From contig JAJRCL010000159.1 of NCBI GenBank assembly GCA_028679035.1, forward strand, positions 1-5,494: a DNA stretch of 5,494 nucleotides. Direction: 5' to 3'. Shown here in pieces: positions 1 to 4,203 of the stretch (position 1 is the stretch's first letter; each line of letters opens with the position of its first letter). Origin of the DNA: Methanomicrobiales archaeon (GTDB taxonomy: Archaea > Halobacteriota > Methanomicrobia > Methanomicrobiales > JACTUA01). Both the position numbers and the translations under genes were made by a program. Below the pieces are notes generated by a model. That model saw only the letters and a program-made list of their open reading frames with translations, had not been told where the DNA came from and ran no database searches.

Positions 1-236
1 CCACACCCCATACGGGAATCATCTTCGCCGCAGTCCTCCCGGAAGAGGAAGAAATCAGCGGACGATCCCGGGCTCGCATTCACTGCGAAGGGGACACCAT
101 TGTCCTTGACGTCGAAGCTGCAGATATCCCGGCATTGCGGGCTGCCCTCAATATGTGGCTCCGGCTCATCAACGTCGCCGACGAGGTACGGGAGCTCGCT
201 TCTGTAAAGCCCGCGGCAACCGTGGAAAAATCGTAA
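1..236 (+). CDS. pcc1: KEOPS complex subunit Pcc1, 3' part (5' end outside window)
   Basis: Pcc1 is the small dimerising subunit of the cytoplasmic KEOPS complex (with Kae1, Bud32 and Cgi121), which makes the t6A37 modification of ANN-decoding tRNAs. The frame starting at base 3 is open and gives 77 residues before TAA at 234-236. Family features visible are the beta-hairpin core around RSRARIHCEGDTIVLDVEA (visible residues 21-39), then an acidic turn and the long C-terminal helix with ADIPALRAALNMWLRLIN (40-57), which matches the usual Pcc1 pattern of D-x-x-A-L-R-A-A-x-N. The first strand and part of the first helix are missing because the window begins inside the gene, perhaps 10-20 residues by comparison with the usual length. 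A pcc1 gene directly before the prefoldin beta gene is a recurrent archaeal arrangement, often with rpl37ae and rpoP upstream, which supports the call. The family assignment is fairly secure; the protein is small and divergent. Confidence 0.82.
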   Translation, partial: TPHTGIIFAAVLPEEEEISGRSRARIHCEGDTIVLDVEAADIPALRAALNMWLRLINVADEVRELASVKPAATVEKS

Positions 237-292
237 CGATGCTCTGGAAGGCGATACAGATCCGGATGTGCATTCCCCGAAATATCCCACAG

Positions 293-301
293 TTTTTAAA
301 T
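293..301 (+). promoter_or_regulatory. Candidate TATA box for pfdB
   Basis: TTTTTAAAT stands out as AT-only sequence in the otherwise GC-rich 166-bp gap between pcc1 and pfdB. Archaeal TATA boxes are centred about 26 bp upstream of the start site, so transcription would begin near 323 and leave a leader of about 80 nt before pfdB. This would let pfdB be transcribed apart from pcc1, although read-through from pcc1 remains possible. The assignment rests on sequence and spacing only. Confidence 0.45.
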
Positions 302-309
302 CTCCTGCG

Positions 310-324
310 TCCTAACCATTAGGA
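310..324. repeat. Perfect palindrome at the predicted pfdB start site (operator candidate)
   Basis: TCCTAA-cca-TTAGGA is a perfect inverted repeat with 6-bp arms (310-315 and 319-324) and a 3-bp spacer. A second, wider inverted repeat, ATCTCCT (300-306) with AGGAGAT (321-327), overlaps it. It lies just downstream of the candidate TATA box and covers the expected transcription start, where a bound protein would block initiation. A dimeric winged-helix or HTH regulator is the natural binder, but none can be named from the window. Confidence 0.4.
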
Positions 325-391
325 GATATCAGGACAGGACGTGCCCTGGTGAACATCTACGGTCACCAATGCCTTCCGGTCGCAGGATAAC

Positions 392-396
392 GAGGT
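392..396 (+). promoter_or_regulatory. Ribosome binding site of pfdB
   Basis: GAGGT lies 6 nt before the ATG at 403 and is complementary to the archaeal 16S rRNA 3' end. It is the clearest Shine-Dalgarno sequence among the protein genes here and fixes the pfdB start. Confidence 0.7.
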
Positions 397-402
397 CAAT
401 CC

Positions 403-765
403 ATGGATGGAATTTCACCGAAAATGCAAAACCAGCTCGCGATGCTGCAACAGGTCCAGCAGCAGATGCAGACCGTGCTCTCCCAGAAGGCCCAGTACGA
501 AATGGCTCTCCGGGAATCAAAAAAAGCCCAGGAGGAGCTCACCGCGGTCCCCGAGGAAGCAGAAGTGTTCATGAATGTGGGGACGGTCATGGTACAGCAG
601 AAAAAGGACAAGGTTCTTGCCACGCTCAAGGAAAAGATCGAGACCCTGGAGCTGCGGATCAAGCAGCTCGAAAAACAGGAAAAAGCCCTGCAGGGACGCT
701 TCGAGCAGCTCCAGTCCCAGATCAAGGGTGCCCTCGAGCAGAAGGGCGTCCCCGCTGCGGAATAA
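403..765 (+). CDS. pfdB: Prefoldin subunit beta
   Basis: Prefoldin is an ATP-independent cytosolic co-chaperone, an alpha2-beta4 hexamer that captures unfolded proteins in the tips of its coiled coils and passes them to the thermosome. The 120-residue product has the usual length of the archaeal beta subunit and its layout: an N-terminal coiled-coil helix (about residues 4-45, rich in Gln and Leu), a central beta-hairpin segment with the conserved VFMNVGTVMVQQ stretch (about 55-66), and a C-terminal coiled-coil helix rich in Lys and Glu (about 68-115). An alternating heptad-like pattern such as LELRIKQLEKQEKALQGRF is visible in the second helix. The start is ATG at 403, supported by GAGGT 6 nt upstream. 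The gene follows pcc1 after 166 bp, a pairing common in archaea, and ends in front of a long T-run. I see no damage or unusual residues, and the call is secure. Confidence 0.96.
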   Translation: MDGISPKMQNQLAMLQQVQQQMQTVLSQKAQYEMALRESKKAQEELTAVPEEAEVFMNVGTVMVQQKKDKVLATLKEKIETLELRIKQLEKQEKALQGRFEQLQSQIKGALEQKGVPAAE

Positions 766-776
766 TTTATTACACG

Positions 777-792
777 TTTTTTCTTTTTTTTT
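777..792 (+). terminator. T-run terminator after pfdB
   Basis: Twelve bases after the pfdB stop is a T6-C-T9 tract. Archaeal RNA polymerase terminates at such U-rich tracts without needing a hairpin, and this one lies where the pfdB transcript should end in the gap between convergent genes. Confidence 0.75.
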
Positions 793-905
793 ATCTTCTG
801 CGGGAATTCTTGTGAAATTCTTATTCCAAGGTCATACCTTCAGCGTTTTGCTGGAGCACTGATCCGACCAAATCTCTGCAGTAAATAAGGTACCTGAAAT
901 GACCG

Positions 906-912
906 AAAAAAA
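906..912 (-). terminator. T-run terminator after leuA (minus strand)
   Basis: Seven A residues on the plus strand read as T7 on the minus strand, starting 4 nt after the leuA stop codon (917-919). It is the counterpart of the T-run that ends pfdB from the other side. Confidence 0.6.
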
Positions 913-916
913 TAGA

Positions 917-2458
917 TTATTCTTTGGCAACCCGGTGCAGCAGGTTGATCGCGTTCACCATCGCCTGCGCAGAAGCGAGGACGATATCGTCCCCGGAAGC
1001 GCTCGCATCGAAGATTCGTCCTTTCGCGTCTTCGACCGTGATGGTGACATGGCCGATTGCATCTGATCCACCGGAAATCGCCTCGATGTTGAAATCCTTG
1101 AGGGTTATAGGGGTAGGAAGAATGCCGACGATCGCCTTCATCGCCGCATCGACCGGTCCGTTCCCGACGGCTGAATGGATGTGCTCGACCCCGTTGACGA
1201 TGGCCCGTACACTGGCCGTCGGGATCGCGTGGTTCCCGGTCATGATTGCGATGTCGATCAGTTCGACCGCCCGTTCCCCGACATCCGTGCCCAGGACAGA
1301 ACCGGCGATTTCATAAAGGTCTGCGTCGGTGATTTTCTTCCCCCGCCCGGATACTTCCTTTACCCGTATGACAATTTCGTCGAGTTCCTGCTCGCCCACC
1401 TGGATATGCGCATCGGTGAGCATCTGACGGACCGCGTGACGCCCGACATGCTTGCCCAGCTTCAGCCGCCGCCGGTGCCCGACCATTTCCGGCGTGAGGA
1501 TCCCCGGCTCAAACGTCGCGGTGCAGGCGATGACACCATGGGAATGGATCCCGCTCTCGTGGGCAAAGGCATTGTCCCCCACGATCGGCTGGATGGGGGG
1601 AATACTGATTCCCGAGTACCGGGAGACGAGCCGTGAGGTCTCGACGAGCCGCGGGGTATCGATCCCGGTTTTAATCCCGTAGATCGATTCACACCCCATA
1701 ACCGTTTCCGCGAGATCTGCGTTCCCTGCCCGTTCCCCGAGGCCGTTTACGGTTACCTGGACCTGCGACGCTCCTCCTTCGACCGCAGCGAGCGTGTTTG
1801 CGACCGCGAGTCCGAAGTCATTGTGGCAGTGCACATCAATGGGAATCGGTACCTCGGCAGCGATGCGGGTGATGAGCTCCCGCATGGCGCAGGGAGTGAT
1901 TACGCCAACGGTATCCGGGACATTAATAATGGTCGCCCCGGCATTAACCGCGGTGCGGAATGCTTCGATAAGGTATCCCCATTCCGTGCGGGTCGCATCC
2001 ATCGCCGAGAACATCACTTCGTCGAACTGTTCCCGTGCGTAGGCGACGGTGGCTGCCGTTATCTCGAGGACCTCTTCCGGGCTCTTTTTAATGGTGTGCA
2101 CCCGCTGGACTTCCGACGTCGGGATAAAGACGTGGACCATATCGGTACCGGCCCTTTTACAGACATCGATGTCGGATTTGAGCATCCGTGCAAGGCCGCA
2201 GATCTTGGTATCCAGGTTCAGCGCACAGATCCGTGCCACGGTCTTCTCCTCGGCTTCTGAGGAAGCCGGAAAACCTGCCTCGATTGCGTGAACGCCGATA
2301 TCCGAGAGCTGGCGGGCTATCTCGACCTTCTGTTCCAGAGTAAACGAGATACCCGGCGTCTGTTCGCCGTCCCTAAGGGTTGTATCGAAAACAGTGATCT
2401 GTTTGTGTGCATGGCTAGGGGTGAAGAAGACAATACCCCACGTCAGTTGTCCCCGCAT
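917..2458 (-). CDS. leuA: 2-isopropylmalate synthase (LeuA; CimA/LeuA family)
   Basis: It probably condenses acetyl-CoA with 2-oxoisovalerate to 2-isopropylmalate, the first committed step of leucine synthesis, in the cytoplasm. The 513-residue protein has a DRE-TIM barrel (about 21-290) followed by linker subdomains and a C-terminal regulatory domain (about 393-513). Visible barrel signatures are FDTTLRDGEQTPG (24-36, catalytic R29 and metal ligand D30), VHCHNDFGLAVANT (209-222, metal ligands H210 and H212), GLGERAGNA (239-247, N246) and NAFAHESGIHSHG (296-308). In the regulatory domain, GNGPVDAAMKAI (432-443) and SGGSDAIGH (462-470) are typical of leucine-sensing LeuA. That domain argues against AksA (homocitrate synthase), which lacks it. 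Citramalate synthase CimA is the main alternative; the AGFPASSEAE and NVPDTVGV stretches look more LeuA-like from memory. The ATG at 2458 is the only usual start codon before the barrel, and an in-frame TGA lies six codons upstream. No Shine-Dalgarno is visible, and feedback inhibition by leucine is expected. Confidence 0.9.
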   Translation of the reverse strand: MRGQLTWGIVFFTPSHAHKQITVFDTTLRDGEQTPGISFTLEQKVEIARQLSDIGVHAIEAGFPASSEAEEKTVARICALNLDTKICGLARMLKSDIDVCKRAGTDMVHVFIPTSEVQRVHTIKKSPEEVLEITAATVAYAREQFDEVMFSAMDATRTEWGYLIEAFRTAVNAGATIINVPDTVGVITPCAMRELITRIAAEVPIPIDVHCHNDFGLAVANTLAAVEGGASQVQVTVNGLGERAGNADLAETVMGCESIYGIKTGIDTPRLVETSRLVSRYSGISIPPIQPIVGDNAFAHESGIHSHGVIACTATFEPGILTPEMVGHRRRLKLGKHVGRHAVRQMLTDAHIQVGEQELDEIVIRVKEVSGRGKKITDADLYEIAGSVLGTDVGERAVELIDIAIMTGNHAIPTASVRAIVNGVEHIHSAVGNGPVDAAMKAIVGILPTPITLKDFNIEAISGGSDAIGHVTITVEDAKGRIFDASASGDDIVLASAQAMVNAINLLHRVAKE

Positions 2459-2500
2459 TCTGTGTAGTGCGAGTCATAGCATACAGTTGCGAAGCATGGC

Positions 2501-2508
2501 TATATAAA
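2501..2508 (-). promoter_or_regulatory. TATA box of leuA
   Basis: Read on the minus strand this is TTTATATA, which matches the methanogen TATA consensus exactly. It sits about 46 bp before the leuA start codon. A start site about 26 bp downstream falls near 2478 and gives a leader of about 20 nt, with no Shine-Dalgarno visible. Confidence 0.7.
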
Positions 2509-2690
2509 ACAGGCGGGTAACGGGAATCCTGGTTTCCGGGAACAGCGTGGCAGATACGGGATAGACCGGAGGCGCGCTGGATTTGGGATGCACCGTTGCA
2601 TTATACTCTGATATCCAAAGTATCGCACGGAGAATCGTCCTGTTTTCATACTTCTTTGCGAAAACTTTCCAATTTTCGTGAAACGATATG

Positions 2691-2697
2691 TTTAATA
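2691..2697 (+). promoter_or_regulatory. Candidate TATA box of the tRNA-Tyr/tRNA-Asp unit
   Basis: TTTAATA is preceded by purine-rich CGTGAAACGATATG, which could serve as a BRE. It is centred 34 bp before the mature 5' end of tRNA-Tyr. Transcription would start near 2720, leaving a leader of a few nucleotides for RNase P to remove. A second AT-rich element, CTATACTT, at 2709-2716 is too close to the tRNA to work as its TATA box. Confidence 0.5.
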
Positions 2698-2727
2698 GGG
2701 TTTTTTCCCTATACTTCAGGGCAATTA

Positions 2728-2833
2728 CCCGCCTTAACTCAGCCTGGTAGAGTGCGCGGCTGTAGTTTGGTTTACCGCATGAGGTAACTGCGCAGCTACC
2801 GCGATGTCCCCGGTTCGAATCCGGGAGGCGGGA
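2728..2833 (+). tRNA. tRNA-Tyr (anticodon GUA), intron-containing
   Basis: The cloverleaf can be drawn fully. The acceptor CCCGCCT (2728-2734) pairs with AGGCGGG (2826-2832), with A73 at 2833. The D-stem ACTC (2737-2740) pairs with GAGT (2750-2753). The anticodon stem CGCGG (2755-2759) pairs with CCGCG (2799-2803), and the T-stem CCCGG (2809-2813) pairs with CCGGG (2821-2825) around TTCGAAT. The anticodon is GTA at 2762-2764. The C1:G72 pair is the archaeal tRNA-Tyr identity element, and G15 with C48 suits archaeosine modification. No CCA is encoded. The anticodon loop is interrupted by a 32-nt intron after position 37. The D-stem opens with A10:U25 instead of the usual G10:C25. The tRNA-Asp gene follows after 11 nt, so the two are probably one transcript. 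Confidence 0.95.
2766..2797 (+). other. tRNA-Tyr intron (32 nt, position 37/38)
   Basis: The intron lies between G37 (2765) and A38 (2798), the canonical archaeal site. A bulge-helix-bulge can be drawn: a central 4-bp helix CTGT (2760-2763) with GCAG (2792-2795), one U-G wobble included, and 3-nt bulges AGT (2764-2766) and CTA (2796-2798). The cut falls after the second base of each bulge, as the archaeal splicing endonuclease requires. The inner arm is partly paired (GTT-ACC with GGT-AAC around 2770-2788, with one bulged T). Removing the intron restores the normal loop C-T-G-T-A-G-A. Confidence 0.88.
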
Positions 2834-2844
2834 TAACTGCAAGT

Positions 2845-2917
2845 GCCCAGGTAGTGTAGCGGCCTATCATGCTGGCCTGTCACGCCGGCGACTCGGATTC
2901 GAATTCCGACCTGGGCG
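2845..2917 (+). tRNA. tRNA-Asp (anticodon GUC)
   Basis: The acceptor GCCCAGG (2845-2851) pairs perfectly with CCTGGGC (2910-2916), and G73 at 2917 is the Asp discriminator. The anticodon stem CTGGC (2872-2876) pairs with GCCGG (2884-2888) with one T-G wobble, around the loop CTGTCAC with GTC at 2879-2881. The T-stem TCGGA (2893-2897) pairs with TCCGA (2905-2909). The D-stem is weak: 10-25 is G-U and 13-22 is U-U. G15 (2859) and C48 (2892) are present. The bases after G73 are TCCA, so the CCA tail is not encoded in register and must be added. No intron is present. It probably shares the tRNA-Tyr promoter. Confidence 0.96.
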
Positions 2918-2921
2918 TCCA

Positions 2922-2926
2922 TTTTT
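2922..2926 (+). terminator. Short T-run after the tRNA unit
   Basis: Five Ts start 4 nt after the tRNA-Asp discriminator base. This is short, but it is placed as expected for the end of a tRNA transcript in an archaeon. Confidence 0.45.
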
Positions 2927-2995
2927 CCGGCACTACAGTTTTCCTGACTTGTGCAGATAATTTTCCAGTAGCTCTCTCATTTCGACGAGCTATCG

Positions 2996-3067
2996 ATGGT
3001 TGGAGGTTATAAGGTGCTTCGGAAATGCGCACGTTCAGGAGAAATGCCAATTTCACGAGACACCTAA
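2996..3067 (+). CDS. Possible short peptide frame with strong Shine-Dalgarno (doubtful)
   Basis: GGAGGT at 3002-3007, a full match to the archaeal Shine-Dalgarno, is followed after 6 nt by GTG at 3014, which opens a 17-codon frame (LRKCARSGEMPISRDT after the initiator) ending in TAA at 3065-3067. An in-frame ATG at 2996 would make 23 codons but sits upstream of the Shine-Dalgarno. The peptide resembles nothing I recognise. It could be a leader peptide, a gene remnant, or chance. The unusually good ribosome site is the only reason to list it. Confidence 0.2.
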   Translation: MVGGYKVLRKCARSGEMPISRDT

Positions 3068-3200
3068 TTTATACCTGTACTATCGTTCTTTCGCATTCCC
3101 GGAGGAAATCCCGGTTCAGCAAATTCCTGGTGAAGGGCTGAGCGGACACTTTATGCGCCGCCGAGACAGCGCCTGTTTGTGTCGAAGTCTCTACAATAGA

Positions 3201-3213
3201 TATCAATATTTTA
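3201..3213 (+). promoter_or_regulatory. Candidate TATA box of the ZIP transporter gene
   Basis: The AT-only stretch TATCAATATTTTA contains one C and otherwise only A and T, within GC-rich surroundings. It is centred about 89 bp before the ATG at 3296. The predicted start site near 3233 falls in the middle of the inverted repeat at 3215-3252. An alternative TATA lies further upstream, near 3067-3074. Confidence 0.4.
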
Positions 3214-3214
3214 C

Positions 3215-3252
3215 CCGCCAGCGGACATACGGTCGTACCGCCCGGCTGGCGG
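3215..3252. repeat. Inverted repeat upstream of the ZIP transporter gene
   Basis: CCGCCAGC (3215-3222) and GCTGGCGG (3245-3252) are perfect 8-bp inverted arms separated by 22 bp. Nested inside is CGGT-cgt-ACCG (3230-3240). The arm centres are 30 bp apart, about three helical turns. If transcription starts from the AT-rich element just upstream, the arms flank the start site and would act as a DNA operator. If it starts further upstream, the same bases would form an RNA hairpin in the leader. Confidence 0.5.
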
Positions 3253-3295
3253 AAATGATCCTGGATGCCGGGCAACCACGGTATGTGGATTCGTA

Positions 3296-4108
3296 ATGAT
3301 CGACGCATTCTACACGCTCAGCCCTGTTATGCAGGCACTTCTTGCGGGTTGTTTTACCTGGGGTCTCACAGCCCTTGGGGCAGCAGGAGTCTTTATCACA
3401 CGCCAGTTCAACCAGCGCCTCCTCGATGGGATGCTGGGATTTGCGGCCGGGGTTATGATTGCGGCGAGCTTCTGGTCTCTCCTTATCCCGGCGCTTGCAC
3501 TTTCTTCCGATATGGGCGGGATTCCCTGGCTTGCGGTTGCAATTGGATTTTCCGGCGGCTGGATTCTGCTCGGGATCCTTGACCAGGTTATCCCGCATCT
3601 CCACCTCGGATTTTCGGCGGAGCAGGCAGAAGGCCCGAAAACATCCCTGCAGCGGACCGTGCTTCTGGTCATGGCAATCACCCTGCATAATATCCCGGAG
3701 GGCCTTGCGGTTGGGGTCGCCTTCGGTGCGGCGGCTGCGGGAGTCCCCTCGGTAACCTTCGCGGCAGCTGTTGCGGTGGCGATCGGGATCGGTATCCAGA
3801 ATTTTCCGGAAGGACTCGCTGTCTCCATGCCGCTCCGGCGGGAAGGGCTGTCGCGCCTGCGCAGCTTCTGGTATGGCCAGCTTTCCGCAGTTGTGGAACC
3901 AATCGCCGCCGTCGGGGGTGCGGCACTTGTGCATCTCGCCCGCCCCGTGCTGCCATACGCACTCGCTTTCGCGGCAGGAGCGATGATCTTTGTTGTTGTT
4001 GAAGAGGTGATCCCGGAGTCGTTCGTGCATGGGTTCACGGGAACAGCAACAGGCGGATTTCTTTTCGGCTTCCTTGTTATGATGATTCTCGATGTCGGGA
4101 TGGGATAA
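3296..4108 (+). CDS. ZIP family divalent metal transporter, GufA-type
   Basis: ZIP proteins move Zn2+, and often Fe2+ or Mn2+, across the cytoplasmic membrane into the cytoplasm. The 270-residue product is of typical GufA-subfamily length, with about eight hydrophobic segments (near 11-34, 43-68, 77-98, 121-144, 148-170, 192-212, 219-237 and 251-268). The metal-site motifs are clear: HNIPEGLAVG in TM4 (131-140; H131, N132, E135), QNFPEGLAVS in TM5 (168-177; Q168, N169, E172) and VVEPI in TM6 (199-203; E201). Their spacing matches the binuclear site of the well-studied Bordetella ZIP, where the residue at the N169 position is Asp. HLHLG (101-105) in the cytosolic loop before TM4 is a common His-containing stretch. 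ATG 3296 is the first usual start after an in-frame TAG at 3197-3199, but the ribosome site is weak. The metal is not deducible. The gene is followed by a T-run and tetR on the same strand. Confidence 0.93.
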   Translation: MIDAFYTLSPVMQALLAGCFTWGLTALGAAGVFITRQFNQRLLDGMLGFAAGVMIAASFWSLLIPALALSSDMGGIPWLAVAIGFSGGWILLGILDQVIPHLHLGFSAEQAEGPKTSLQRTVLLVMAITLHNIPEGLAVGVAFGAAAAGVPSVTFAAAVAVAIGIGIQNFPEGLAVSMPLRREGLSRLRSFWYGQLSAVVEPIAAVGGAALVHLARPVLPYALAFAAGAMIFVVVEEVIPESFVHGFTGTATGGFLFGFLVMMILDVGMG

Positions 4109-4134
4109 TCAGATAATTTTCCGGAACTCCTGAG

Positions 4135-4142
4135 TTTTTTTT
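4135..4142 (+). terminator. T-run terminator after the ZIP gene
   Basis: Eight Ts begin 27 nt after the ZIP stop codon. They are preceded by AACTC-ct-GAGTT, a small inverted repeat whose loop is too tight to count as a real hairpin. The T-run alone suffices as an archaeal terminator and separates the ZIP gene from tetR. Confidence 0.6.
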
Positions 4143-4143
4143 C

Positions 4144-4153
4144 AATAAATTAT
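4144..4153 (+). promoter_or_regulatory. Candidate TATA region of tetR
   Basis: AATAAATTAT directly follows the T-run and would place the start site near 4173, inside the operator-like repeat. An alternative, CATAAATA (4165-4172), lies within that repeat and would give a nearly leaderless transcript beginning near 4195. The sequence alone does not decide between them. Confidence 0.4.
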
Positions 4154-4182
4154 GACTAAATAGACATAAATAGTCATTTAGT
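4152..4182. promoter_or_regulatory. Operator-like compound inverted repeat upstream of tetR
   Basis: Two overlapping inverted repeats share this AT-rich stretch: ATGACTA (4152-4158) with TAGTCAT (4171-4177), and ACTAAAT (4155-4161) with ATTTAGT (4176-4182). Read as one site, ACTAAATaGAC (4155-4165) faces GTCATTTAGT (4173-4182) with one extra base in the left arm and a 7-bp spacer. It lies 21 bp before the tetR start codon and covers the candidate promoter. TetR-family repressors commonly bind such palindromes in front of their own genes, so autorepression is the likely role. Confidence 0.6.
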
Positions 4183-4203
4183 TATTACATTTCGAGAAGC
4201 AAG

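Larger units (their letters stand above)
2459..2727. other. Divergent intergenic region between leuA and the tRNA unit
   Basis: These 269 bp separate leuA (leftwards) from the tRNA genes (rightwards). Each flank has a TATA-like element. Between them are several short inverted repeats: ATACT/AGTAT near 2604-2625, CGAAAA (2659-2664) with TTTTCG (2673-2678), and AGGG-T6-CCCT (2697-2710). No reading frame here looks like a gene. A minus-strand frame that also runs across the tRNA-Tyr gene is a shadow of the tRNA. Confidence 0.6.
2918..3295. other. 378-bp gap without a convincing gene
   Basis: This stretch separates tRNA-Asp from the ZIP transporter gene. It contains an inverted repeat TAGCTC (2969-2974)/GAGCTA (2987-2992), a very short reading frame with a strong Shine-Dalgarno (2996-3067), a TATA-like ATTTATAC near 3067-3074, a second AT-rich element near 3201-3213, and a long inverted repeat at 3215-3252. 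A 98-codon plus-strand frame with a TTG start (3000-3296) crosses most of it. Its product has no recognisable domain, and its sequence, rich in Arg, Tyr and Cys, is unlike the neighbouring genes, so I do not call it. Decay of an older gene or an unrecognised RNA are both possible. Confidence 0.5.

Noticed and set aside
239..322. 27-codon frame starting 3 nt after the pcc1 stop
   Set aside because: It has no ribosome site, runs through the presumed TATA box and palindrome of pfdB, and resembles no known protein.
369..815. Frames overlapping pfdB on both strands, up to 148 codons
   Set aside because: The prefoldin frame is unmistakable and has its own ribosome site; the others are shadows with low-complexity Ser/Arg-rich products.
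805..822. Direct repeat AATTCTT twice, 11 nt apart, between pfdB and leuA
   Set aside because: It is only 7 bp in an AT-rich terminator region, which is within chance expectation.
924..2291. Several plus-strand frames inside leuA
   Set aside because: They are antisense to a full-length conserved enzyme and show no recognisable domain.
2474..2842. 122-codon minus-strand frame across tRNA-Tyr
   Set aside because: Its start region, with LPDSNRG, is the reverse translation of the tRNA T-arm and acceptor, a common artefact.
2918..2921. TCCA after tRNA-Asp read as an encoded CCA tail
   Set aside because: The discriminator is G at 2917 and CCA starts one base later, so it is out of register for an encoded tail.
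3000..3296. 98-codon plus-strand frame with TTG start before the ZIP gene
   Set aside because: It starts on top of the GGAGGT site, has no ribosome site of its own and no domain, and runs through promoter-like AT-rich sequence and inverted repeats.
3203..4038. Long minus-strand frames antisense to the ZIP gene (275 and 242 codons)
   Set aside because: The plus strand carries all ZIP motifs with correct spacing. The antisense products are Arg/Pro/Ser-rich, as expected for shadows of GC-rich genes.
4079..4133. Possible C/D box guide RNA: ATGATGA at 4079-4085 and CTGA at 4130-4133
   Set aside because: The box spacing is right, but the C box overlaps the ZIP coding end, I find no internal D' CTGA or clear C' box, and the terminal stem is poor.
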